From Glycocaulis albus (GTDB taxonomy: Bacteria > Pseudomonadota > Alphaproteobacteria > Caulobacterales > Maricaulaceae): a stretch of DNA of 64,000 bases. The stretch is from positions 248,001-312,000 of the forward strand of contig NZ_BMFS01000001.1 of assembly GCF_014639075.1 (NCBI RefSeq). Reading direction: 5' to 3'. A model generated the notes under the pieces. The model did no database searches. It saw only the letters and a program-made list of their open reading frames with translations, and was not told the origin of the DNA. A program made the translations under genes and the position numbers. Of the stretch, positions 53,043 through 63,529 are shown one piece after another. Positions within the stretch are counted from its first letter, which is position 1. Every line of letters begins with the position of its first letter.

Positions 53043-55310
53043 ATGACCATTGCAACCAGTCCTCTGGCGGGGAACGGCTCCGTCATTCGCAAGAAGCCGG
53101 CGGTCGCGGGAGTATCCGCCCTTGCACTGATCGCGGCGTGCGCATCGGCGGCGCTTATGGCCACGCCTAGTGCCGCCCTGGCGGCACCGGCCGATGCGTG
53201 CCGCCTTGAAGACAACACGATAGGCGGCGCCTCGGCAGGCGTGGACGCTACCGCCTGCGGTCGGCTTGCCACCGCGAGCGGTGAAGGCTCGGCAGCCTTC
53301 GGTCACATGTCTGTGTCGAGCGGCCTTCAGAGCGCGGCCTTCGGCAAGAACTCGCAGGCGCTTGGGGAAGCATCCACGGCGCTCGGCTATAATGCCCGGT
53401 CTGACGAGGAAGGCGGGCTGGCGATAGGCGCGCTTGCCTGGTCACAAAATGTCGGCGCACTGGCGATTGGCGCGCAGAGCTCAGCCACCGCCGATATGGG
53501 TATTGCATTGGGTTCCGGCGCGCAGGTGAGCGGTGAAGGCGGGGTCTCCATCGGCGCCGAAGCAGATGCGGCCGGCACAGCGTCGGTTGCCGTCGGCCTG
53601 CAGGCCGAGGCCCTGGCGCTGCAAGCCACGGCGCTTGGCGGCGGCTCGGAAGCCAATTTCGACTACACGACCGCAGTCGGGTCGCAAGCCATCGCTGATG
53701 CCGCGGGCGCAAATGCTTTCGGCTATGATGCGCAGGCCACGGCCACCAATGCGTTCGCGCTGGGCCGCTCCGCGCGCGCAGGCGGCACGGACGCGATGGC
53801 GTTAGGCCGCGAGGCCGAAGCCACCGGCACGCTTTCCATCGCCTTCGGCCAGGGTAGTGCGTCCTCCGGATTCAACACTATTGCACTGGGCTCGGGGTCG
53901 AACGCTTCGGCAACTGGCGCGATGGCGATGGGTGCGCTTGCACAAGCCAGCGGGCTCTCCAGCACGGCGCTTGGCTTTCTTGCCAATGCCAGCGCTTTGA
54001 ACGCGATGGCTTTCGGACGCAGCGCGGCGGCCAGCGGGGATGAAGCAATCGCCATTGGTAGCTCGGCCTCGGCGGCGGGGCTGTATGCGTTGGCCTTCGG
54101 GCGTGAAGCTGATGCGCAGAACTTCAACTCCATTGCCTTCGGGCGCGGTGCCACGGTGACGGCGGACAATGCGGTAGCCATCGGCGCGTTCTCGCAGGCG
54201 GTGGAAGAAGACACGGTCTCCTTTGGCGACATCACCAGCGAGCGCCGTCTGGTGAATGTCGCTGATGGTATCGCGGACACGGACGCGGCCACGGTAGGAC
54301 AACTCAATGCCCTGACGGGCGGTTCGGGCGTGACGTTTGACAGTTTTGGCAGCGATATCGCCAGCTTCTTCGGCGGCGGGGCGGCCTATGCTGCCGGGGC
54401 GTTCACGGCGCCGGCCTATGTGATCCAGGGCACGAGCTTCGGTGATGTCGGCAGCGCGTTCGCGGCGCTTGACGGCAAGGTTACCGAGAACGCCACGGAG
54501 ATACAGGCGATCAAGGATGCGGCACCGCCATCGGGTGACAGCTCGGCCGAAATTGCGGCCCTGCAGGCGCAGATCGAGGCCCTTCAGGCCCAGATGCAGG
54601 CGCAGATGGAAGCCTTGCAGCAGGCCTCGACACAGCTGGCCGAGTTGCAGACCGGCGGTGTCCAGGGCGGCCAGACGAGCTCTGGCAATGATATCGCCAT
54701 CGGTTCGGGCGCGCAGGCCGGCTCCCAGGATGCCGGTGGCTCGGGCCTGGCTTCTGCTTCTGCGGATATGGGGCCGGCGCAAACCGGATCAGGCTCGATT
54801 GCCATTGGCGTCAATGCGCAGGCAACCAATACGAACGCCATTGCGATCGGATCGGGTGCCGAAACCACGCGCGACAACCAGGTGGTGATCGGTACTGCCA
54901 GCAACACCTATACGTTTGCCGGCATCAACTCGGCTGCCAGCCGCGCGGCCCAGTCCGGCCCGACCTACATGGTAACGTCCGACGCGTCTGGAAACCTCGC
55001 AACCATGGACTTCCAGCCCTGGTTTGACCGGGTGGACGGGCTTGAGACCAGTGTTGCGGCCCAGAGTGAGCGTCTGCGCGATCATTCTGACGGTATCGCC
55101 ATGGCGATGGCTCTCAGCGGGGCAACGATCCTGCAACCGGGACAGAGCTTCGCCTTCTCGGCCAATTATGGCCATTACAGCAATTCCGGCGCTGTCGGCT
55201 TCGGCGCGATCGGCCGTTACCGGGAAAATGTCTTCCTCAATGTCGGTGTCGGGACCGGCTTCCGTACCGGTCAGGTTGCTGGCCGCGCGGGCGTGAGCTG
55301 GGGCTGGTAG
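53043..55310 (+). CDS. YadA-like trimeric autotransporter adhesin
   Basis: A 755-residue surface protein. Residues 1-48 hold a long signal region (ALALIAACASAALMATPSAALAA). About residues 60-405 are YadA-head-type left-handed beta-roll repeats, many of the form A-x-G-x-x-S-x-A (FALGRSARAGG, AIGSSASAAG, AMAFGRSAAASGD). A neck with VNVADGIADTDAATVGQLNAL follows, then a coiled coil around residues 500-540 (LQAQIEALQAQMQAQMEALQ). A second short head (IAIGSGAQAG ... IAIGSGAETTRDNQVVIG) precedes the C-terminal YadA anchor (~ 680-755, ending VSWGW). Trimeric surface adhesion is the expected role. Partners are unknown. Confidence 0.9.
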   Translation: MTIATSPLAGNGSVIRKKPAVAGVSALALIAACASAALMATPSAALAAPADACRLEDNTIGGASAGVDATACGRLATASGEGSAAFGHMSVSSGLQSAAFGKNSQALGEASTALGYNARSDEEGGLAIGALAWSQNVGALAIGAQSSATADMGIALGSGAQVSGEGGVSIGAEADAAGTASVAVGLQAEALALQATALGGGSEANFDYTTAVGSQAIADAAGANAFGYDAQATATNAFALGRSARAGGTDAMALGREAEATGTLSIAFGQGSASSGFNTIALGSGSNASATGAMAMGALAQASGLSSTALGFLANASALNAMAFGRSAAASGDEAIAIGSSASAAGLYALAFGREADAQNFNSIAFGRGATVTADNAVAIGAFSQAVEEDTVSFGDITSERRLVNVADGIADTDAATVGQLNALTGGSGVTFDSFGSDIASFFGGGAAYAAGAFTAPAYVIQGTSFGDVGSAFAALDGKVTENATEIQAIKDAAPPSGDSSAEIAALQAQIEALQAQMQAQMEALQQASTQLAELQTGGVQGGQTSSGNDIAIGSGAQAGSQDAGGSGLASASADMGPAQTGSGSIAIGVNAQATNTNAIAIGSGAETTRDNQVVIGTASNTYTFAGINSAASRAAQSGPTYMVTSDASGNLATMDFQPWFDRVDGLETSVAAQSERLRDHSDGIAMAMALSGATILQPGQSFAFSANYGHYSNSGAVGFGAIGRYRENVFLNVGVGTGFRTGQVAGRAGVSWGW

Positions 55311-55336
55311 GGCCTTTAGCTTCGCGTTGAGGAGGG

Positions 55337-55364
55337 AAGGGCCGGAGCCACCACTCCGGCCCTT
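55337..55364 (+). terminator. Hairpin after the adhesin gene
   Basis: Perfect 11-bp stem (55337-55347 with 55354-55364) with loop CCACCA. It has no long T-run downstream, so termination may be partial, and a small gene follows on the same strand. Confidence 0.65.
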
Positions 55365-55453
55365 CGCACGTCTGTGCCGATGGAACCGGCGGCTGACGGG
55401 CACGTTCTTCCTTGCACACGCCTCGTGGCGGGGCGGAAAGAGGGAGTAGGATA

Positions 55454-55609
55454 ATGCGTTCCAACCGGAAGCTGGTTTATGCAGGCGTGGCGGTTTTGCT
55501 GATCGCAATCGGAGCGGTCGCGTACGCCGTCTGGCGCGACAGCCAGACCAATACCATGGAAATCAATATCGGCGACGAGACCTTGCGGATCGAGACTGAC
55601 GGGCGCTAG
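55454..55609 (+). CDS. Small membrane protein, unknown function
   Basis: A 51-residue protein starting at ATG 55454 with GGGAG seven bases upstream. A single transmembrane helix (VYAGVAVLLIAIGAVAYAVW, residues ~7-26) is followed by a short, acidic, periplasm-like tail (SQTNTMEINIGDETLRIETD). It sits between the adhesin and the convergent PEP carboxylase gene; its stop is only five bases from the latter's stop. No family was recognised. Confidence 0.6.
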   Translation: MRSNRKLVYAGVAVLLIAIGAVAYAVWRDSQTNTMEINIGDETLRIETDGR

Positions 55610-55614
55610 CCGCG

Positions 55615-58422
55615 CTACCCGATAGCCCGGTGATAATGGCTGATGGCCACGCTCGCTTGCGTGATAAGCGGGTGAAGCTGTTCCAGCGGACGGATGATGC
55701 GCGCCTGAATTTCAGGATAGCCCCGCAGTGCTGGTGAATCGGTTGTGCTCGGCTCCTCGATGGCGTCGAGCGCACCGAGCGCTTCGCTGGCTTCGGGGAA
55801 TATCTCGTCCAGGGCGGCGACCGCTTCCGGGATGCGCAAGGCGAGCACGAGGTCGATCAGGTCAGCGCGCGTAAGATCGTGGCGCGGCGAGAAGCCCGGC
55901 AGGCGTGAAATGATGAGGAATGCCTGCATGATCAGTGCCTGACGCACGGCGTGCAGCGCCTCAACTGCCTGCCGGTCCGGGTCCTCGCGCCATTCACGGC
56001 CCGCGATCAGCTGGTCGAACTTCATCAGATCGGCCGAGAGATGGTTTGCCAGCCGGACCAGCGCCGTATGGCGGGACTGGTCGGACAGGCGTCCGGCCAG
56101 ATCCAGAAAGGCATGCTGCATGACGGTTGATTTTGCCCAGGCGGCACGTCCGGTCCACTCGCTAGCGTCAAACAGGCGGGCATAGCCGCGCAGCGCGCTG
56201 AGACTGGTCAGCGTGCGCGCGCGCATCACCATGGCAATCAGGCTTTCCATGCGCGGCGAACGGGCGATGAGGTCCATCATGCGTTCGGGCTCGGACTGGG
56301 TCGACGCGCCTATGCCGCCAGACACATTGACCGGAATGGCCAGCTGCTGCAGCGCTGCATTGTGCGGAATGGCGCGCAGCATGGACAGGTCAAGCGCCTG
56401 GCCCGGCGCGCCGGGACGCTTGGCTTTGCGTGAGCCTGACTTCACCAGCATGTTGGGGGCGAAAGCCGTGATCGCGTTGCGGTAGTCGGTATTGGCGAAG
56501 AGGTCTTCCTGCCAGCTTTTGAGCGCGCGGTAGATGTCCCAGGTGTAGTCGATCTCCGCATAGAAGGGGTCGGCCCTGTTGCCGTCGGGAATGTCCAGGG
56601 CATGCAGCGCCGTTTGCAGGACGACCGAATCGGCGAGTTCCTGACGGGCAAAGTGCACGAAGCCATCGCCCCCCTGATAGCTGGTCTCGTGGATCAGCGG
56701 CACGCCGGCGGCCTTGAAACGTGACCGCGCCCAGGGGGTCAGCAGATGGTCCAGCCGCTGCGTCAGGCTGCCGGGATGGGCGCCGCGCCCCATGGACTCC
56801 CCGTGCGTATTGAAGACGACGATTTCAATATCTTTCACGCCGTGCCGGGCCAGCGCCCGGGCGACGAGAATATGCAGGCGTTCAATGGCCAGCTCCGCGC
56901 CGGCCTGCCCCATGAAGCGCCCGGCGTCAGAAAATCCCAGCTGGATGGACAGGCGCCCGCGGGCCTCAACATAGCCGCGGTAGGCGGGTTCGCTGATCAG
57001 CCGGTCCATCAGGCGGCCGCCGCGCTCCAGCGCGTCGGGTGTTTCGAACAGGGGTGAGATATCCACCTTGTCCGCCACCCCATAGAGCCGGGCCAGATAG
57101 ACGGCGCCCATCACGGTGGCGGGGGTCTCGCATTCTGCCAGCAGGAAGCGGATCGGCGTGTCAGCGTCGATGTGCTTGAGGAATTGCGCGCACATCATGA
57201 ACTGACGGCGTGCTGTCATCTGCTCGAGGAAAACGGAGGCAAAGCTGACCGCGTGCAGCTCTGCGCTCTGCGCACGTTCGGCGGCGCGGGCGAGGGCGAG
57301 GCGTCCGAAATCCTCCTCGTCTTCCTCCAGACCCAGATCGGCGCGCACCGCGCTTTTCAGCTGGGCTGCGTTAATGCGCAAATGGATGTGGGCTGCGCCG
57401 AGGCCTGCAGACGCCATTTCGGCGCGCAGGGCGGCAAGTGCAAGCTTTGTCTCGCCTGATGCTTTCCCGGCAAGGCCATCGAGTTCGGCTATCAGCGCGT
57501 CTAGCGATACCAGCCTGTCGGGATGCGCGGCGGTCAGGGCGTTCGCGGCGCGCACAACCGTGCCGGGGTCTTCCAGATCGCCTTCGAAAAGGCTGGCATG
57601 CTGGCGCGCCAGTTCGCCAGCACGCTGCAGACTGCCGGCAATGTCATCCGCACCGGCATTGGCGGCCAGCCCGGCATAGCGCTCCAGCTGGATGGCTTTC
57701 TCCTCCAGCCGGAAGGCAATGGACCGGCCCCAGTGAATATCTGTGCGGCCATCAAGATCATAGCCGACCCAGCTCGCCAGCGAGATGAGATCGGGGTTCA
57801 GCGTGTGCCAGCGGTCCGGGAAGTGATGGCGGGCTGTGTCGAGTATCAGCCGGTCCAGCTGCGCCAGGGCGGTGCGTGCCTTTGACAGCGCTTGCTTCAC
57901 TTCCGCGTGCTCGCTCAGGAGAGAGATATCATCATCGGGCCCGTGCTCCAGCCGTTCGGGATTGGCTGGTGTGCCGTCAACAGCGGCGTTGGCGAGTGCG
58001 GTCCGCATGGCCTGCGACAGGGCAAAGGTGGGGTGGGCGGTGAAGACGATACCGGCCTTGCGGCGGGTCACGGCCTCTGCAAAGGCGTCAAAGCCTTTGG
58101 CAGCGAGGGTGTCCAGGCGGACCTTGAGCGCGTCCAGCGCGGCACCGGACAGCCCGTCCGCGTGGAGGGCTCGCAACGCGTCTGCGCGTCCGGCAAGCCC
58201 CAAATCGGCCAGTTCACGCACAAGCGCGCCCAGCCCCTCCACCGAAATTGCCCCGCGGTGCAGGCCGGAGAAAATCTCGTTTGCAAGATCGCCTACGGCG
58301 TTCTTCAGCGGGGCGTCCCAGTCATCACCCCACCCGCCTTTCAGCGCATCAAGGCAGTACCGGGCGAGGGCGCCGGGTGTGCCGGGCAGCCGGGTGTCTG
58401 GATGGTCTTCTCGGCTTGTCAT
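55615..58422 (-). CDS. ppc: Phosphoenolpyruvate carboxylase-family protein, atypical catalytic motifs
   Basis: A 935-residue protein with the overall PEPC layout (helical bundle plus alpha/beta barrel). Conserved pieces: VFTAHPT (His130), FLLAECETPATVMGAVYL, DISPLFETPDALERGG, and a QMTARRQFMM segment. But the signatures differ from classical PEPC: TAHPTE is TAHPTF, GYSDS-x-KD is GFSDAGRF (Lys position is Arg502), and HGRGGxxGRGG is THGESMGRGA, so the first of the two catalytic arginines is His540 while the second (Arg546) remains. The standard final motif is not obvious. It may be a divergent PEPC subfamily of alphaproteobacteria, with activity uncertain. The gene is convergent with the small membrane-protein gene. 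Confidence 0.75.
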   Translation of the reverse strand: MTSREDHPDTRLPGTPGALARYCLDALKGGWGDDWDAPLKNAVGDLANEIFSGLHRGAISVEGLGALVRELADLGLAGRADALRALHADGLSGAALDALKVRLDTLAAKGFDAFAEAVTRRKAGIVFTAHPTFALSQAMRTALANAAVDGTPANPERLEHGPDDDISLLSEHAEVKQALSKARTALAQLDRLILDTARHHFPDRWHTLNPDLISLASWVGYDLDGRTDIHWGRSIAFRLEEKAIQLERYAGLAANAGADDIAGSLQRAGELARQHASLFEGDLEDPGTVVRAANALTAAHPDRLVSLDALIAELDGLAGKASGETKLALAALRAEMASAGLGAAHIHLRINAAQLKSAVRADLGLEEDEEDFGRLALARAAERAQSAELHAVSFASVFLEQMTARRQFMMCAQFLKHIDADTPIRFLLAECETPATVMGAVYLARLYGVADKVDISPLFETPDALERGGRLMDRLISEPAYRGYVEARGRLSIQLGFSDAGRFMGQAGAELAIERLHILVARALARHGVKDIEIVVFNTHGESMGRGAHPGSLTQRLDHLLTPWARSRFKAAGVPLIHETSYQGGDGFVHFARQELADSVVLQTALHALDIPDGNRADPFYAEIDYTWDIYRALKSWQEDLFANTDYRNAITAFAPNMLVKSGSRKAKRPGAPGQALDLSMLRAIPHNAALQQLAIPVNVSGGIGASTQSEPERMMDLIARSPRMESLIAMVMRARTLTSLSALRGYARLFDASEWTGRAAWAKSTVMQHAFLDLAGRLSDQSRHTALVRLANHLSADLMKFDQLIAGREWREDPDRQAVEALHAVRQALIMQAFLIISRLPGFSPRHDLTRADLIDLVLALRIPEAVAALDEIFPEASEALGALDAIEEPSTTDSPALRGYPEIQARIIRPLEQLHPLITQASVAISHYHRAIG

Positions 58423-58478
58423 CGGATGGCCTTGGCTTGCATGGGGATGAGGAATGCTGGCGTGAATGCTGCGCGGCG

Positions 58479-59936
58479 TCAGGCGCTGCCGGATGTGTTT
58501 TGCGGTTTGGCGTAAAGCCGGTTGATATACTCGGTCAGAATACGGTCACGCGCCGTATGGGGCAGCGCATCCATCAATGCATTGATCGGGCGCATCTCGG
58601 CACCGGGACCGCCGGCGCGTGCCTCGAATACGCCGCTCATGGAATCGAGGAGTTCAGCCGGATCCATCGCGGCGATGCCGGCTATATCCTCTGGCTTGTG
58701 CGCAGCCACCTTGTAGGCCGCGTCGGCGCGCAGACGGGCGGTTTCGGCGCGCAGATCGTCCAGCATGGCATCGACATTGGGCGCGTTCACGAAGCCGACC
58801 GAGATGTGCAGATTGGCCGGTGACGGACCAAATCCGAACTGGGGCTGAAGATACCAGCCCCTGGCCTTCATGGCGTCGGACAGGGCGAAAATGTCGAAAT
58901 CCTCGGCGGCAAAGGCCAGCAGGTTGCCCGGCGGATTGCCGAGGAGCTTCAGACCCTCGATTTCGCGGATGGCATCGCAGACCTTGCGCGCGCCCTCCTG
59001 TGTCGCCCGGGCAAAGCGCAGATAGCCTTCCTCGCCGATGAAGTTCAGCGCGGCCCAGGCGCCGGCAATCGGACCGCCAGAACGGCCCGACTGGATGGTC
59101 GGGTTGACGATGGTGTAGCCGGTCCAGCCTGACCAGGCGAAGATCTGGTGCTTTCTGAGCTCGCCATCAGTGTAAAGAATGCACGAGGCACCTTTCGCGG
59201 CATAGCCCCATTTGTGGAAGTCGAGCGACATCTGCGTCACGCCGGGCGTCGAGAGGTCGAAGTCGGGGATGTCGGCGCCCAGCTGGCGCGCGAAGGGCAG
59301 ATACATGCCACCAACGCAGCAATCGACATGGAAGAGAAGCCCGGCCTTCATCGCGATCCGGCCAATATCGGCAATCGGGTCGACAACGCCGTGCGCATAG
59401 GACGGTGCGGAGCCCACCAGCATGACGGTCTGGCTGGTGATCGCCTTTTCCATGGCATCCGGCAGGGCCGTGAAGGCTTCAGTGTCCACCGGCGTGACGA
59501 CCGGCTTCACATCGAAATACTTGCACGCCTTGTAGAAGGCCGGGTGGGCCGTTTCCGGCAGGACCAGCTCTGGCTCCGTAATATGGGGTTTCGTGGCGCG
59601 GGCATGATCGCGCGCCGTCTTGACCGATAGCAGGATGCTTTCGGTCCCGCCCGTGGTGAAGCTGCCCTTGGCGCCGGGCGGCGCGTTCTGCAGGTCCAGC
59701 GCCATGGCGATGACGTCGCGTTCCAGTTCCAGACAGGACGGGAAGGACGTCGGATCAAGCCCGTTCTCTGTCAGGAAGGCGCCATAGGCCTGTTTCACCG
59801 TCTCCATGGCTTCCGGTCCGGCGTCATAGACATAGGCAAAGACGCGGCCCTCCTTCCAGCGCACATCATTGCCCTTGCGCGCTTCCAGTTCAGCCAGCAG
59901 CGACTCGGCCGTGCGGCCTGTCTTCGGGAATGCCAT
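58479..59936 (-). CDS. PLP-dependent decarboxylase group II, sphingosine-1-phosphate-lyase-like
   Basis: A 485-residue PLP enzyme. The start at ATG 59936 opens with PKTGRTAESLLAELEARKG, then FTTGGTESILLSVKTARDHA (PLP phosphate cup), PETAHPAFYKACKYFDV, LVGSAPSYAHGVVDPI, FHVDCCVGG (Asp of the pyridine) and SLDFHKWGYAAKGASC (Lys242 Schiff base). The phrase DxHKxGYxxKG is typical of the sphingosine-1-phosphate lyase/Dpl1 branch rather than of glutamate decarboxylase. A sphingolipid or other phospho-amine breakdown role is inferred. Glu/Tyr decarboxylase cannot be excluded. Confidence 0.82.
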   Translation of the reverse strand: MAFPKTGRTAESLLAELEARKGNDVRWKEGRVFAYVYDAGPEAMETVKQAYGAFLTENGLDPTSFPSCLELERDVIAMALDLQNAPPGAKGSFTTGGTESILLSVKTARDHARATKPHITEPELVLPETAHPAFYKACKYFDVKPVVTPVDTEAFTALPDAMEKAITSQTVMLVGSAPSYAHGVVDPIADIGRIAMKAGLLFHVDCCVGGMYLPFARQLGADIPDFDLSTPGVTQMSLDFHKWGYAAKGASCILYTDGELRKHQIFAWSGWTGYTIVNPTIQSGRSGGPIAGAWAALNFIGEEGYLRFARATQEGARKVCDAIREIEGLKLLGNPPGNLLAFAAEDFDIFALSDAMKARGWYLQPQFGFGPSPANLHISVGFVNAPNVDAMLDDLRAETARLRADAAYKVAAHKPEDIAGIAAMDPAELLDSMSGVFEARAGGPGAEMRPINALMDALPHTARDRILTEYINRLYAKPQNTSGSA

Positions 59937-60024
59937 GTAGGAAAGCTCCGTGAAATGTGAGGTATGCGAGGCGTGCTACGACGCTAGCGGTACTTGCGTC
60001 CGGATCAAGCCTGCGGCGGCATAC

Positions 60025-60058
60025 AAAAACGCCCGGATGCGGGTCAGCATCCGGGCGT
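60025..60058 (-). terminator. katG terminator
   Basis: A 12-bp perfect stem (60029-60040 with 60047-60058) with loop GGGTCA. On the minus strand the stem is followed by a T-run (complement of the A-run at 60025-60029). It lies 27 bases after the katG stop. Confidence 0.9.
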
Positions 60059-60084
60059 CCGGGTTTACGTCAGTCAGGTGCCGG

Positions 60085-62340
<2,256 letters not shown>

Positions 62341-62492
62341 CTATCTCTATCAAGCGGGCCGTGCGAAATTAAATCGATTATCCTGATTGGCGGTATAGCC
62401 CGGGTTTATGCTGCATGCGCGAAGCAGAGGAATTTTTTATAGATTGCGACCCGCTCGCAATTCGCGCCGGCTGTCGTTGAAGGAAGTTTGCG

Positions 62493-63416
62493 ATGACAAA
62501 CAAGCAGTTGGCACTGGCGACTGTGCTGGGCGGGGCAGTCTGGCTTGCCGGCTGCGGGCGTGACCCGGTCGTCGAGGCCTGCCTGCCGGTAAGCGCGCCG
62601 GACCCGGAAGCTCCAGGATCGGGCATGGTGTGGATTCCACCCGGCACGGTGCAGCTGGGATCAGAGGATTTCTTCCCGGAAGAGCGCCCGGTGCGCAATG
62701 CCAGAGTGGACGGATTCTGGATAGGTACCCACGAGGTGACCAATCTGGAGTTTGCCGCCTTCGTAGCCGCAACCGGCTATGTCACGCTCGCCGAACGCGA
62801 GGGCGTGGATGCGGGCGGCGGGGGTGTGTTCGGTCCCGGCGTGCAGGTGCGCGACTGGTCTGACATCCGCACCTGGTGGCGGTTTGACCCGGGCGCGAGC
62901 TGGCGTCATCCGCAAGGGCGCGCCAGCACGATCGAGGGCCGGGACACCTTTCCCGTTGTCCAGATTGCCTATGAGGATGCGCTGGCCTATGCGCGCTGGC
63001 GCGGTCATGACCTGCCCGGTGAGGCCGAGTGGGAGATGGCTGCACGCGGCGGCCTGACCGGCGCGCCCTATGTGTGGGGCGCAAACGTGCGCCCGGACGG
63101 CACCTATATGGCCAATCACTGGCAGGGAGTCTTTCCGGTGCAGGACAATGGCGCGGACGGCCATGCGGGGCTGGCGCCTGTGGGCTGCTTTGCGCCCAAC
63201 GGGTACGGGCTTCACGACATGGCGGGCAATGTCTGGGAATGGACGCGCGATGAGTGGGAGCAGCCGGGCTTCCGCGTCATCAAGGGCGGGTCATTCCTGT
63301 GCTCGGACAGCTATTGTCACCGCTACCGCCCTGCGGCGCGCCAGCCGGGGGATGAGCGGTTCTCCACCGAGCATCTGGGCTTCCGCACAATCTGGCGCGG
63401 GCCGGCGCCAGACTAG
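62493..63416 (+). CDS. Formylglycine-generating enzyme / sulfatase-modifying factor, lipoprotein
   Basis: A 307-residue protein with a lipoprotein signal and lipobox LAGC (Cys21), so it should be anchored in the periplasm. The FGE-sulfatase fold follows: MVWIPPGTVQLGSEDF, FWIGTHEVTNLEFAAFV, ASWRHPQG, VVQIAYEDALAYARWRG, LPGEAEWEMAARGG, and GNVWEWTRDEW. The two copper-binding active-site cysteines are present as C-x4-C in GGSFLCSDSYCHRYR (Cys270, Cys275). FGE converts a Cys in sulfatases to formylglycine. A sulfatase gene converges on it downstream. Whether sulfatase export is cysteine-oxidised in the periplasm is inferred from the lipobox. Confidence 0.9.
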   Translation: MTNKQLALATVLGGAVWLAGCGRDPVVEACLPVSAPDPEAPGSGMVWIPPGTVQLGSEDFFPEERPVRNARVDGFWIGTHEVTNLEFAAFVAATGYVTLAEREGVDAGGGGVFGPGVQVRDWSDIRTWWRFDPGASWRHPQGRASTIEGRDTFPVVQIAYEDALAYARWRGHDLPGEAEWEMAARGGLTGAPYVWGANVRPDGTYMANHWQGVFPVQDNGADGHAGLAPVGCFAPNGYGLHDMAGNVWEWTRDEWEQPGFRVIKGGSFLCSDSYCHRYRPAARQPGDERFSTEHLGFRTIWRGPAPD

Positions 63417-63487
63417 ATTCTTTGCGCCAGGTCCCGGCTCTGCTGCGCAGGCCGGGAGTTCAAGGCAGATGTATTTTAAGGGTGAAA

Positions 63488-63524
63488 CCCCGGAACGCAT
63501 GAAATGCGTATCCGGGGCCATTTT
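63488..63524. terminator. Terminator between the FGE and sulfatase genes
   Basis: Stem CCCCGGA-ACGCAT (63488-63500) pairs with ATGCGT-A-TCCGGGG (from ~63504 to 63517) with one bulged A, followed by CCATTTT. Both genes converge here, so it likely serves both directions. Confidence 0.75.
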
Positions 63525-63529
63525 CCGGT

